Positions 18,159 through 26,891 are shown, counted from the first letter of the stretch. The stretch is DNA of 64,000 nucleotides from Neptuniibacter halophilus (GCF_030295765.1 NZ_AP027292.1:2790001-2854000); one strand, 5' to 3'. Translations and numbers: made by a program. The notes: generated by a model from the sequence alone, not told the origin.

Positions 18159-19811
18159 ATGCGCGAATCCATGGAATTCGATGTTGTTATCGTAGGCGCA
18201 GGCCCGGCGGGCCTGTCCACTGCCTGCCGTCTGGCGCAACTGGCGCAGGAAAAAGAGCAGGAGCTGACCGTCTGCGTGGTGGAGAAAGGCTCTGAAGTCG
18301 GTGCTCATATTCTTTCCGGCGCGGTAATCGAGAGCCGCGCGCTGGATGAACTCTTCCCGGACTGGAAAGAGAAAGGCGCACCGCTGAACACCCCGGTGAC
18401 AGAAGATGAAGTCTTCCTGCTGAAAGATGCTGAGAGCGGCCGCAAGATCCCCAACGGTCTGGTGCCGAAAACCATGCACAACAACGGCAACTACATTGTC
18501 AGTCTGGGTAACGTCTGCCGCTGGCTGGCGGAGCAGGCCGAAGCACTGGGTGTGGAGATCTTCCCCGGCTTTGCCGCCGCAGAAGTCCTCTATAACGACG
18601 ATGGCAGCGTCAAAGGGATCGCCACCGGCGATATGGGCGTGACCGCCGAAGGCGAACAGGGCCCGAACTACATGCCGGGCATGGAGCTGCACGCCAAATA
18701 CACCGTGTTCTCCGAAGGCTGCCGTGGTCATCTGGGTAAAGAGCTGATCGAACGCTTTGATCTTGCCTCCGATGCGGATGCCCAGCACTACGGCATCGGT
18801 ATCAAAGAGCTGTGGGATATCCCGGCTGAACAGCACAAACCCGGTCTGGTGGTGCACGGCTCCGGCTGGCCGCTGGATAAAGGTACCAGCGGTGGTTTCT
18901 TCCTCTACCACACCGACAACAATCAGGTCGTCGTGGGTCTGATTATCGACCTCAACTACGCCAACCCTTACCTCAGCCCGTTCGATGAGTTCCAGCGTCT
19001 GAAGCATCATCCGGTGCTGAAGCAGCATCTGGACGGCGGCACCCGGGTCTCCTACGGTGCCCGTGCGATCACCAAAGGCGGATTTAACTCCCTGCCGAAG
19101 ATGAGCTTCCCGGGCGGTCTGGTCGTGGGCTGTAACGCCGGTACCCTGAACTTCTCCAAGATCAAAGGTACACACACTGCGATGAAATCCGGCATGCTCG
19201 GTGCCGAAGCGATCTTTGAAGCGCTCAGCTCAGGCTGTGAGGGTGGTAAAGAGCTGAGCCGTTATGCGGAACTGTTCGAAAACTCCTGGCTGCACGACGA
19301 GTTGTTCCGCTCGCGCAACTTTGGCCCGGCGATGCATAAATTCGGCGCGATCATGGGCGGTGCGTTCAACTTTATCGACCAGAACATCTTTGGCGGCAAG
19401 ATCCCGGTGACCCTGCACGACGATCACGAAGACTACGCCCAGATGCAACCGGCAAGCAACTTCCAGCCGATCGACTACCCGAAACCGGATGGCAAACTCA
19501 GCTTCGACAAACTCTCCTCGGTGTTCCTGTCGAACACCAACCATGAGGAAGATCAGCCCTGCCACCTGCAACTGAAAGATGCCTCGATCCCGCTGGCGAA
19601 AAACCTGCCGACCTACGCAGAGCCTGCACAGCGCTACTGCCCGGCCGGTGTCTATGAAGTGGTTACCGATGAAGAGAACGGCGGCGAACGCTTCCAGATC
19701 AACAGCCAGAACTGTCTGCACTGCAAAACCTGCGACATCAAAGACCCGGCCCAGAACATCCGCTGGGTCACCCCCGAAGGCATGGGCGGCCCGAACTACC
19801 CGAATATGTAA
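18159..19811 (+). CDS. etfD: Electron transfer flavoprotein-ubiquinone oxidoreductase
   Basis: The 550-residue protein has an N-terminal FAD site (VVIVGAGPAGLSTACRLAQ), the family segment SEGCRGHLGKELIERF and a C-terminal 4Fe-4S region (INSQNCLHCKTCDIKDP and NIRWVTPEGMGGPNYPNM). It sits on the inner membrane and passes electrons from reduced EtfAB to ubiquinone. GGAGG precedes the ATG. With the upstream genes it completes the route from acyl-CoA oxidation to the respiratory chain. Confidence 0.95.
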   Translation: MRESMEFDVVIVGAGPAGLSTACRLAQLAQEKEQELTVCVVEKGSEVGAHILSGAVIESRALDELFPDWKEKGAPLNTPVTEDEVFLLKDAESGRKIPNGLVPKTMHNNGNYIVSLGNVCRWLAEQAEALGVEIFPGFAAAEVLYNDDGSVKGIATGDMGVTAEGEQGPNYMPGMELHAKYTVFSEGCRGHLGKELIERFDLASDADAQHYGIGIKELWDIPAEQHKPGLVVHGSGWPLDKGTSGGFFLYHTDNNQVVVGLIIDLNYANPYLSPFDEFQRLKHHPVLKQHLDGGTRVSYGARAITKGGFNSLPKMSFPGGLVVGCNAGTLNFSKIKGTHTAMKSGMLGAEAIFEALSSGCEGGKELSRYAELFENSWLHDELFRSRNFGPAMHKFGAIMGGAFNFIDQNIFGGKIPVTLHDDHEDYAQMQPASNFQPIDYPKPDGKLSFDKLSSVFLSNTNHEEDQPCHLQLKDASIPLAKNLPTYAEPAQRYCPAGVYEVVTDEENGGERFQINSQNCLHCKTCDIKDPAQNIRWVTPEGMGGPNYPNM

Positions 19812-19834
19812 TCGGCCCGCTTAACCGCGTTCTG

Positions 19835-19872
19835 AAATCCGCAGCTCCTGAAAAGGGGATGCGGATTTTTTT
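19835..19872 (+). terminator. Terminator after etfD
   Basis: AAATCCGCA (19835-19843) pairs with TGCGGATTT (19860-19868), followed by T residues to 19872. Confidence 0.88.
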
Positions 19873-19921
19873 ATGCGCACCGTAGCAGAATTTTGGGGTG
19901 GTGAGGCCTGAGTTAAGATTG

Positions 19922-20042
19922 TTGGATTACGCTGCGCTAATCCAACCTACGCCAGCTCTCTGTTCCGAATGTAGGGTGCAATAACGCAGTGTATTGCACC
20001 GTTTACCGTATTGCACCGTCAGCTTAGGCATATTGCACCGTT
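19922..20042. repeat. Intergenic hairpin repeats
   Basis: Two short perfect hairpins of similar plan lie in tandem: TTGGATTA-CGCTGCGC-TAATCCAA (19922-19945) and GGTGCAATA-ACGCAGTG-TATTGCACC (19975-20000). Two further TATTGCACCG copies follow, giving three direct repeats. From memory, similar GGATTACGC...CTAATCC and GGTGCAATA... elements are scattered through intergenic regions of many gammaproteobacteria, so this is probably a REP-like repeat cluster. Confidence 0.65.
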
Positions 20043-20079
20043 AACTGATGGGTTTTGCAGGTTGCGCAAGGGAAAAGTT

Positions 20080-20835
20080 TTACTGGCCGATACCGAGCTG
20101 CTCGGAGATGCTTCGGGTGCTGGTGAAAAGGGCCTTCTTAGCCTGCGCTTTGGCTTCACGGTTGTTTTCCTGAAGTTTATTCACAAACGGAATGCTCAGT
20201 GCTGCGACGATTTTACCGGAGTGATCGAGTACCGGTGCGCTCAGATCCCAGACTCCTTTGACATGCCGGCTGGGTTCCTCACAAAACGCTTTGTCTTTGA
20301 TCTCATGGAGCTCTTCAAGCAGATCCGGGGTCAGATCGATGATCTCTGAACTGGCCAGTTTTTCCAGTTCTTCCTGACTGAGGTAGGCCATGATAATGCG
20401 CCCGGCGGAGGTATCATGGAAATTGAGGCGGGAGCCAAGGCGTACACTGAAACTGATGCTGCCCGGGCCATCTACCTGAGCCACGACGACCAGATTCTGG
20501 TTGTGCTGCACCACCAGATGGCAGGATTGATCTACCTCGTATGCCAGACGTTCCATAATCGGGACAGAGCGGGAAACCAGACGTTTAATGGGGGAGTGCT
20601 GATGGGACAGTTCGAACATTTTCAGGGAGAGTTCAAACCGGTCACTGCCTTCTGTCTGGGTGATATAACCGCGGTTTTTCAGGCAGACCAGCATGCGGAA
20701 TATCTCATTCACACTGCGACCCAGCGCCTGAGCGATCTCCTTCTGGTTGAGGCCGACCGCCTGAGCCGAAAGAAGCTCCAGAATATCCAGCCCTTTCTCC
20801 AGAGCGGGCGCTTTATACTGTGATTGGTCGGTCAT
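20080..20835 (-). CDS. IclR-family transcriptional regulator
   Basis: The 251-residue protein has an N-terminal winged HTH (LEKGLDILELLSAQAVGLNQ, IAQALGRSVNEIFRMLVCLK) and a C-terminal IclR effector domain (LVVVAQVDGPGSISFSVRLG, FHDTSAGRIIMAYL, GVWDLSAPVLDHSGKIVAALSIPF). Such regulators usually control catabolism of aromatic or sugar acids. The FAH-family gene about 600 bp upstream on the same strand is a possible partner; a direct link is not shown. Confidence 0.88.
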   Translation of the reverse strand: MTDQSQYKAPALEKGLDILELLSAQAVGLNQKEIAQALGRSVNEIFRMLVCLKNRGYITQTEGSDRFELSLKMFELSHQHSPIKRLVSRSVPIMERLAYEVDQSCHLVVQHNQNLVVVAQVDGPGSISFSVRLGSRLNFHDTSAGRIIMAYLSQEELEKLASSEIIDLTPDLLEELHEIKDKAFCEEPSRHVKGVWDLSAPVLDHSGKIVAALSIPFVNKLQENNREAKAQAKKALFTSTRSISEQLGIGQ

Positions 20836-21442
20836 CTTTTGTCCCTGGTAAGCAGTTTAACTCGAGGTACAGAATTTCCTCTTTAAACTTGAGCGCGAGC
20901 AAAAGCTGAGGTCAGTGCTGTGAAAGGTAGCCTTGATTAATCTGTTACTGATGGATTGTAAAACCTTATTCCGACAGATGCATGTGGTTGTGTTTAAAAG
21001 CCATGCAATAATTGCGAATTCACAGCAGACCGTAATTCAGGCGCTGATCTGTCCCGGCGGGCTCTGAACTGGAAAGATAACTGAGCCGGCGCGGGCGAGA
21101 ATAACTGAGCACAGGAGCAGAAGAGGGCTCAGTCGTTCACAACGGTTCAGATAACCTGATAATAAGTCCTTTTCATGCTTCGCCCTCCCTGGGTCAGTCG
21201 TTATAAGGCGATGATCGCCGTGAATGGTTGTTGTTCTCAACCGGATCTGCAGCCGCGCAGATCCGGGCGGCAGGAGATGAGATGACCCTTCTGATGCAGC
21301 TAAAGGGCTGATTCGCCGATCCATATTCGCTGTCAGTAATGGGTTAAGGGCCCGGACGCCTGCAACGTATTTCCCCGATTGTGAATCATCACAAGGGCCA
21401 GGGCGCCGGCGCGCTCTGTGCGCAGGCGCCCTGAAGGGTTGA
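20836..21442. other. 607-bp region without a convincing gene
   Basis: One minus-strand frame of 95 codons spans 21037-21324 but shows no family features. The region holds two strong dyads. CCGGATCTGC-AGCCGC-GCAGATCCGG (21241-21266) is a 10-bp perfect repeat. AGGGCGCC/GGCGCCCT (21400-21432) contains inner GCGC pairs, lies just past the stop of the FAH-family gene, and may end its transcript despite lacking a T tract. Confidence 0.5.
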
Positions 21443-22264
21443 TCAGATGAATTCCTGACAGGCCATCATCTCCAGTATGTGGTTATCCATGCTCAAGTGG
21501 AATCCGGGGAGGCAGGGGGTATCTTCATCTCCCTGCAGGTCGATTCTGGAGATCTTACCCACAGAGATCAGATCACCCGGACGCAGCGTCATATGGTAAC
21601 TCAGGTAACTGATGACTTTAGCCACAGTGAGTTGCATCGATTCACAGATCTGTTGATGCCGGTTGGCAAATTCAAGTGACACCTCCAGTTGTTGTGGTTC
21701 GATCAGCTCATCGGTAGTTACCAGACAGGGGCCAACCGTTGAATGCCCGTAGTGAATTTTTGTCTCCTGCCATGCCGGTTCCGGCTCATCAGCATCTGCT
21801 GTGTTGCTCAGGGTGCAGTAGCCTGCGATATGTTCAAGTGCAAACTGCTCGGCTATATAACGCCCCGCCCTGCCGATCACTACTGCCAGATCGGTTTCCC
21901 ATGTTTCAGTGAATGATCGGGTCAATAACAGAGGACAGTCGATTCCCGCTTCTGCGTTTGAATAGGGATTAAATACCACCGGTTCAATGGGAGTGATGTA
22001 GGGCTTGTCTGCCTGCCTGACATTGTTGCTGAGACCTATGCATATGAACTTCTTAAGCTGACTGACACAAGGGCCCAGACGGGGGCTGCCAAGCACCTGT
22101 GGCTGACGCTTCAGGTCCGTATTGCGTATCTCGTTGAGTACCGCTGGAGTCAGCGTTTTACCAGTAATTCTGGCAGTAATCGAGGAGATATCACGGAGGA
22201 TTCCATCCTGGTCGATAACACCCGGCTTTTCCTTTCCTGCAGGGCCATATTGTACTAGCTTCAT
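21443..22264 (-). CDS. Divergent fumarylacetoacetate hydrolase-family protein
   Basis: The 273-residue protein keeps the FAH fold layout: a short N-terminal domain (MKLVQYGPAGKEKPGVID), KKFICIGLSNNVRQADK, LAVVIGRAGRYI, VGPCLVTTDEL and YLSYHMTLRPGDLISVGK. Several positions normally used for metal or catalysis differ. The usual E-V-E-L is E-T-D-L here, the Asp of the usual VND motif is not obvious in TLSNTADAD, and the Lys-rich KGK-type segment is replaced by ETKIHYGHS. It may have shifted substrate or lost activity. An IclR regulator lies downstream on the same strand. Confidence 0.72.
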   Translation of the reverse strand: MKLVQYGPAGKEKPGVIDQDGILRDISSITARITGKTLTPAVLNEIRNTDLKRQPQVLGSPRLGPCVSQLKKFICIGLSNNVRQADKPYITPIEPVVFNPYSNAEAGIDCPLLLTRSFTETWETDLAVVIGRAGRYIAEQFALEHIAGYCTLSNTADADEPEPAWQETKIHYGHSTVGPCLVTTDELIEPQQLEVSLEFANRHQQICESMQLTVAKVISYLSYHMTLRPGDLISVGKISRIDLQGDEDTPCLPGFHLSMDNHILEMMACQEFI

Positions 22265-22545
22265 GACTTGGCCTATTTATAAAAGTGATTTTCATATATG
22301 AGTTTATGGCAGGTTAGTGGAATTCTCAAATATAAATACGTTTTTTGTATATGGTTTATTTTCATGTTTGAAACTGTGTGTTATCTGCTTGTCTGATCCG
22401 GGTAGTTGGCTGCAGAGGTCACAGAACAGCAGAAAGGGTGTATGGTCAGGGCTGAACAGCAGCTTTACTCAGCCTAAACAGATCGCAAGCAGGGCCTGTG
22501 GAAGGCATGCAAGTGGACGCAGAAGCGTGTCAGGGAGTTTTACAG

Positions 22546-23196
22546 ATGACGTTTTTCTTCGCAGCGGTAGCGATTATTGCGGGTTTATATCTGGTGAATC
22601 GGCAGCGTCGCTCACGGCAACGCCGGTTTATTGAGCGTTACCGGTTTAATTCAGCCATAACCGGCCGGGTACAGAAACACTACCCACATCTGACTGAAGA
22701 ACAGCTTGATCAGGTGATGGAAGGGTTACGTGAATATTTTTATATCTGTCATCAGGCTCGCCGCCGTATGGTGGCGATGCCATCACAGGTGGTGGATGTC
22801 GCCTGGCACGAATTTATTCTGTTTACCCGCCCTTATGAGCAGTTCTGTCATAAAGCCTTTGGCCGTTTCCTGCACCATACGCCAACCGAAATGATGCGCT
22901 CGCCAACCATCGCGCAGGAGGGAATTAAACGCGCCTGGAGGCTGGCCTGTGCACGGCATCAGATCAATCCGGCGGAACCGGCTGCACTGCCCCTGCTGTT
23001 TGCGATTGATGGCCTGCTCAACATCGAGGATGGCTTTACCTACGTGCTCGACTGCAAAGATAAAAGTTCTCCCCATTACGGCAGCGGTTACTGCGCAGGT
23101 CACATCAGTTGCACATCCGGGTGCAGTGGAGATTCAGGTGGCCCGTCCTGTGGGGGGAGTTCCGGCTGCGGTTCAGGTTGTGGCGGCGGTGATTAA
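22546..23196 (+). CDS. Membrane-anchored protein with Cys/Gly/Ser-rich tail
   Basis: I start at the ATG at 22546 (GGGAG upstream), giving 216 residues; the frame is open to 22498. A single N-terminal membrane segment (FFFAAVAIIAGLYLV) is followed by a basic stretch. A conserved-looking domain then carries PSQVVDVAWHEFILFTRPYEQFCHKAFGRFLHH, of the type found in glycine-rich domain-containing (GRDP-like) proteins. The last 35 or so residues are almost only Gly, Ser and Cys, with at least six cysteines. Function is unknown; the tail might bind metal or be disulfide-linked. Confidence 0.7.
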   Translation: MTFFFAAVAIIAGLYLVNRQRRSRQRRFIERYRFNSAITGRVQKHYPHLTEEQLDQVMEGLREYFYICHQARRRMVAMPSQVVDVAWHEFILFTRPYEQFCHKAFGRFLHHTPTEMMRSPTIAQEGIKRAWRLACARHQINPAEPAALPLLFAIDGLLNIEDGFTYVLDCKDKSSPHYGSGYCAGHISCTSGCSGDSGGPSCGGSSGCGSGCGGGD

Positions 23197-23225
23197 TTTG
23201 CTATGACAGATCCACATCAATCCTG

Positions 23226-24566
23226 TTACAGCCCGTAAGCCTGCTGCTCGATCACCCGGCGCACGGTCTCCAGTGCTACCCGCAATGTGGCCAGATCCAC
23301 AGAGCCCAGTGCCAGTCGCAGGGCATGAGGAACGTGCGGGCTGACGGCGTAAGGTTCTGCAGTAGAAACTGAAATGCCGGTTTGCTGTAACTCGGCGGCC
23401 ACCTGATCGGCACGTACCTCTTCGGGCAGGGTGAGCCATATAAAATAGGCGTTCGGGTGGCTGCGGTAGTTCAGCCCCCTGAGAATCTCTCTGGCCAGAG
23501 CCTGCCGTGTTTGAGCATCCTTACGTTTTTCGTGTTCCAGCCGGGCTACTGTGCCATCTTCAATCCATTGGCAACCCAGCGCTGTCAGCAGGCCCGGTGT
23601 ATTCCAGGTGGTAGCGCGTATGCTGCGTTCAAGCTGCCCGACCTGGTGTGGCGGCGCAACCAGAAAACCCAGCCGCAAACCGGTGGCGACACTTTTGGAC
23701 AGACCTGAACAGTACAGGGTGCGTTCCGGGGCGAGGGCGGCCAGCGGTGCGGGTGCATCGTCTTCAAGATAGGCATAGGCTGCATCTTCAATAATCAGCA
23801 GATCGTAAGTTCTGGCCAGTTGTACCAGATGTTCACGCTGCTCCAGCGGCATCACCCAGCCCAGAGGGTTATGCAGCGTCGGCATGGTGTAGATCGCCTT
23901 CAGATTGCGTTGCTGGCAGAGCTGTTCAAGCTGATCAAGATCCGGGCCCTGCTGTGCCGGGTTCAGCGCAGTGATCTGCAGATGGCAGGCTTCGCACACT
24001 GCTTTAAAACCGGGGTAGATCAGACTGTCACAAGCAATCAGTTCGCCCGGCTGTAGCAGCGTCATGGCGCTCAGAGCCAGCGCATGCTGGGCGCCGCTGA
24101 CCAGAAGTACCTGATCGGCAGAGGGGCTGAGCCCTCGTTGTCTGAGGTGGCTGGCAACTATCGCCCTTTCATGGTCGCGGCCAGCATGGGGTTGATAGTG
24201 TAACAGGGCCTCCAGATCGCCACCGCTGATTAACCGGCGTAACCCGTCGCGCAAAAGCTCAGTCTGTTCTGGTAACGCCGGTGAGTTGAAATTCAGGTCG
24301 ATGCTACCGGCGATATTGGCATGCTGGTCGATACCGTGAGTAAGGGGCAGGGAACGATCACGCACAAAGGTTCCGCGACCGGTTTCGCTGCTGACTAAGC
24401 CAATTTTTTCCAGCTCAGCGTAGGCACGGGAAGCGGTAACCAGCGCGACCCCCTGATCTGTTGCGAGTTGGCGATGAGTGGGTAAGCGGCTGCCGGGAGG
24501 TCTCTCTCCGCTGCGGATCTGTTCTGCCAGTTGCTCAACGATGGCCTGATAGCGGCGGTTTCCCAT
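23226..24566 (-). CDS. MocR-type GntR regulator with aminotransferase domain
   Basis: The 446-residue protein joins an N-terminal GntR winged HTH (YQAIVEQLAEQIRSGERPPG, LPTHRQLATDQGVALVTASR) to a fold-type I aminotransferase-like domain. PLP-site segments are present: SGAQHALALS, YTMPTLHNPLG, IIEDAAYAYL and the Lys motif SGLSKSVATGLRLGF. MocR proteins sense PLP or amino compounds. It is divergent from a DJ-1/PfpI gene across a 91-bp gap containing a clear palindrome, so that gene is the likely target. Confidence 0.9.
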   Translation of the reverse strand: MGNRRYQAIVEQLAEQIRSGERPPGSRLPTHRQLATDQGVALVTASRAYAELEKIGLVSSETGRGTFVRDRSLPLTHGIDQHANIAGSIDLNFNSPALPEQTELLRDGLRRLISGGDLEALLHYQPHAGRDHERAIVASHLRQRGLSPSADQVLLVSGAQHALALSAMTLLQPGELIACDSLIYPGFKAVCEACHLQITALNPAQQGPDLDQLEQLCQQRNLKAIYTMPTLHNPLGWVMPLEQREHLVQLARTYDLLIIEDAAYAYLEDDAPAPLAALAPERTLYCSGLSKSVATGLRLGFLVAPPHQVGQLERSIRATTWNTPGLLTALGCQWIEDGTVARLEHEKRKDAQTRQALAREILRGLNYRSHPNAYFIWLTLPEEVRADQVAAELQQTGISVSTAEPYAVSPHVPHALRLALGSVDLATLRVALETVRRVIEQQAYGL

Positions 24567-24581
24567 AGTTTCATTGTATCC

Positions 24582-24603
24582 ATGACAATTTTTTTATTGT
24601 CAT
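24582..24603. promoter_or_regulatory. Palindrome between the MocR and DJ-1 genes
   Basis: ATGACAAT-TTTTTT-ATTGTCAT is a perfect 8-bp dyad with a 6-bp spacer, centred in the divergent promoter region. It is the best candidate operator for the MocR protein. Confidence 0.55.
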
Positions 24604-24657
24604 AATTCTAAGCCATAGAATGGTACGCATCCATTTCATTTATACCGGAGCACGCTG

Positions 24658-25263
24658 ATGCATATTGCCATTCTTACGTTTGATCAGTTTAACGAACTGG
24701 ATTCGCTGATCGCACTGGGGGTCCTGAATCGGATCAAACAACCGGGCTGGCGGGTTTCCATCGCCAGCCCTGAGCCTCAGATCTGCTCGATGAACGGGGT
24801 TGTGATGCAGCGGCATATCTCTCTGGAAGAGGCGAGCAGGGCCGATGCTGTGATCGCCGGTAGCGGTATGAAGACCCGGGAGATAGTGGAAGACCCGGGC
24901 ATTATGCAGCAGTTGCAACTGGACCCGACACGCCAGTTAATCGCCGGGCAGTGTTCCGGTACGCTGCTGCTGGCCAGGTTGGGGCTCCTTGGGCAGGTAC
25001 CTGCCTGTACGGATCTGACCACGCGTCCGTGGGTAGAGGAGGGAGGGGTAGAGGTTCTTAACCAGCCGTTTTTTGCAGCAGGTAATCTGGCAACGGCCGG
25101 AGGTTGTCTGGCATCCAAGTATCTGGCCTTCTGGCTGATTGCCCGTCTTGTGGGCCGGACTCAGGCAGAGGAGGCACTGCACTATGTGGCGCCGGTGGGC
25201 GAAAAGGAGGCATATGTCAGCAGGGCGCTGCACCAGGTTGGCCCGTACCTGGAGCGGGCTTAA
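24658..25263 (+). CDS. DJ-1/PfpI family protein
   Basis: The 201-residue protein is a class I glutamine amidotransferase-like fold with the nucleophile elbow IAGQCSGTLLLARLG and the N-terminal MHIAILTFDQFNELDSLIALG. Members act as chaperones, glyoxalases, isonitrile hydratases or peptidases; the sequence does not decide between these. Divergence from a MocR regulator suggests induction by an amine, aldehyde or vitamin B6-related signal. A terminator follows directly. Confidence 0.82.
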   Translation: MHIAILTFDQFNELDSLIALGVLNRIKQPGWRVSIASPEPQICSMNGVVMQRHISLEEASRADAVIAGSGMKTREIVEDPGIMQQLQLDPTRQLIAGQCSGTLLLARLGLLGQVPACTDLTTRPWVEEGGVEVLNQPFFAAGNLATAGGCLASKYLAFWLIARLVGRTQAEEALHYVAPVGEKEAYVSRALHQVGPYLERA

Positions 25264-25264
25264 T

Positions 25265-25289
25265 AAACCTGAGCTCAGTTCAGGTTTTT
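25265..25289 (+). terminator. Terminator after the DJ-1 gene
   Basis: AAACCTGA-GCTCAGT-TCAGGTTT followed by TT; begins just after the tandem stop codons. Confidence 0.85.
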
Positions 25290-25499
25290 GCTGCGCCGCC
25301 AAAAATCGCAATTTTTTGGCTGAATGCCCTGTTATTATTGGCTTTTTCAGGGGTTTGTGTGGTCTTTGAATAGGTGAAATTAATTCACTAATATGAATAG
25401 AATAGCTCGTTTGTTAGACAAAGGTATAAGCACTAAAATGGCGCACATCAACTGCCAAAACAAACAAGGGGTAGTTAAATTTTTTTGAGGGTAAACATT

Positions 25500-25715
25500 A
25501 TGCACATCCGTGATCCGTACTACATCATTCCATCATTCAGAGTTTCTGTACGTGAAACCGAAGCTCAGTATTTTGAGCGTCTGGTGCGTGAGCAGGCTGA
25601 AATGAAAAAAGCTGAAGCACGTAAGCAGCGTTACCAGCGAGTAGTGAGGTTTCTGGAGAACACGGGTAAAAAGCTGCGTAATGATGCTAACCCTTTCTAC
25701 TCTAAGTGCGCCTGA
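25500..25715 (+). CDS. Small basic protein of unknown function
   Basis: This 71-residue protein begins at an ATG preceded by GAGGG and is followed by a strong terminator, which supports it being expressed. It opens with MHIRDPYYIIPSFRVSVRET. The middle is a charged helix rich in Glu, Lys and Arg (residues about 22-55), probably a coiled coil, and the tail is NPFYSKCA. I do not recognise a family. Confidence 0.65.
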   Translation: MHIRDPYYIIPSFRVSVRETEAQYFERLVREQAEMKKAEARKQRYQRVVRFLENTGKKLRNDANPFYSKCA

Positions 25716-25741
25716 AACCCAGACCTCTCAGTGTAGAGATT

Positions 25742-25771
25742 AAAAAAGGCGAACTCAGGTTCGCCTTTTTT
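25742..25771 (+). terminator. Bidirectional terminator
   Basis: GGCGAAC-TCAG-GTTCGCC flanked by six A residues and six T residues. It serves the small gene on the plus strand and the oxygenase gene on the minus strand. Confidence 0.92.
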
Positions 25772-25804
25772 GTGTCCGCAATATACCCCCGCACGGGGTG
25801 AAGG

Positions 25805-26479
25805 TTATAGCGGCGGGTCTACCCGATCAGTTACCGAACCGTTAATACGGAACCAGCCTGCGATAGAGTAGCGGTCACGTCTGGCGGGAAGGACTTCATG
25901 GGGAAACTCTTCACTGAGAAAGACGGCAATGGTGCCCATTAAAGGAACCACTTTAATGCCTTCGCGGTCGTTGTCATCCCGGTAGAGCACCAGCTCGCCA
26001 TTATCCTGTTCGGTCCAGCCCGGATTCAGGTAGACCACCAGAGAAAGCACCCGGTTTGCCTGACCTTTAAACGCATCGTAATGGCGTTTGTAGTAATCGC
26101 CCGGGCGATAGTGGGCAAAGTGGCTTTCAAATGAAAACAGGCCGAGAAACAGGCGCCGGTTAAGGTAGCGCTGCAGAGCGCCTGTCCAGTTCAGCCAGTC
26201 GCGTCCGGCTTCAGATTCACCGTTAATCCAGCAGATCTCATCGGTGCGCACAAAATCGTTCTTGATGAAATTATCGCCGCGACCGATACCGGCATCGACA
26301 AACATCGATTCATCCATTGCGCGTTGATGCAGATGCAGAGAGTTAGTCAGCTTTTCCGGCAGAGCGGCGGGAAGTATAGAGAAACCTTGTTGTTCCATAT
26401 CCTGTGCGATACGGGCAAACAGGGTTTCATCGACGGTATTATCGTTATCAAACGACAATAATGACTTAGCTGTGGCCAA
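25805..26479 (-). CDS. 2OG-Fe(II) oxygenase (prolyl 4-hydroxylase-like)
   Basis: The 224-residue protein has the iron-binding triad in YKRHYDAF (His and Asp) and EEFPHEVLPA (second His). A 2-oxoglutarate-binding Arg follows in RRDRYSIAGWFRING. The jelly-roll core includes RVLSLVVYLNPGWTEQDNGE. The start is TTG at 26479, preceded by AAAGGA; no upstream ATG fits. Such enzymes hydroxylate proline or other residues in proteins, or small molecules; the substrate is unknown. It is not of the PhnY* type used in phosphonate degradation. Confidence 0.8.
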   Translation of the reverse strand: MATAKSLLSFDNDNTVDETLFARIAQDMEQQGFSILPAALPEKLTNSLHLHQRAMDESMFVDAGIGRGDNFIKNDFVRTDEICWINGESEAGRDWLNWTGALQRYLNRRLFLGLFSFESHFAHYRPGDYYKRHYDAFKGQANRVLSLVVYLNPGWTEQDNGELVLYRDDNDREGIKVVPLMGTIAVFLSEEFPHEVLPARRDRYSIAGWFRINGSVTDRVDPPL

Positions 26480-26610
26480 GCGCGTGTCCTTTAAAATGGT
26501 TAACGCCGCATAGTAAACCTTTGTCGGGCCACCGGATAGAAAAATTTATCCTGAAACGCTTATATCAGCCTGAGGTTATCATCTCGGGCGACTAAGGATA
26601 GGGGAGCAGG

Positions 26611-26811
26611 TCAAACTGAGCATTTGTTGCTCTGAAGGGCGAGCAGATTGCTCAGGGTGCCGGCAACAATTTCATTGATAATCGGATGCTCATGTTGCAG
26701 TCCCAGCAGGTCTGAGCAGAATTCCAGTTTATCTTCAGCCCGGTCCCAGGCGCTGGCGTTGGTAGCATTAACCAGAGGCCGGATAACCCGGGAGTACTTA
26801 ACAACATTCAT
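26611..26811 (-). CDS. Small unknown protein, paralogue A
   Basis: The 66-residue protein MNVVKYSRVI... ends in IINEIVAGTLSNLLAL.... It aligns without gaps with the 66-residue product at 28422-28622; by my count 35 of 66 positions are identical, concentrated in KYS, LVN, AW, FC and the EHPII-EIV-GTL-NLL block. That conservation shows a real protein family, although I do not know its name. It is predicted to be helical and cytoplasmic. An inverted repeat ATAGGAA-AAA-TTCCTAT lies about 65 bp upstream. Confidence 0.72.
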   Translation of the reverse strand: MNVVKYSRVIRPLVNATNASAWDRAEDKLEFCSDLLGLQHEHPIINEIVAGTLSNLLALQSNKCSV

Positions 26812-26874
26812 TGAAAATCTCCATTGAACGACATGTTGTGCAGGGCATTCTAGGTCGGGAGGCTGGCATCGGCT

Positions 26875-26891
26875 ATAGGAAAAATTCCTAT
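26875..26891. promoter_or_regulatory. ATAGGAA/TTCCTAT dyad upstream of paralogue A
   Basis: Perfect 7-bp inverted repeat with a 3-bp spacer, located 64 bp upstream of the small gene. The same heptamers recur in the 26-bp palindrome at 27041. Confidence 0.4.

Noticed and set aside
21037..21324. 95-codon minus-strand frame in the 607-bp gap
   Set aside because: No recognisable domain, and it contains a perfect 10-bp dyad. A short frame starting MKRTYYQVI after GGGAGGG on the same strand stops after nine codons. Neither is convincing.
25805..26479. 2OG-Fe(II) oxygenase as the PhnY* phosphonate hydroxylase
   Set aside because: Sequence is of the prolyl-4-hydroxylase-like type and the gene is 7 kb from the phosphonate cluster.
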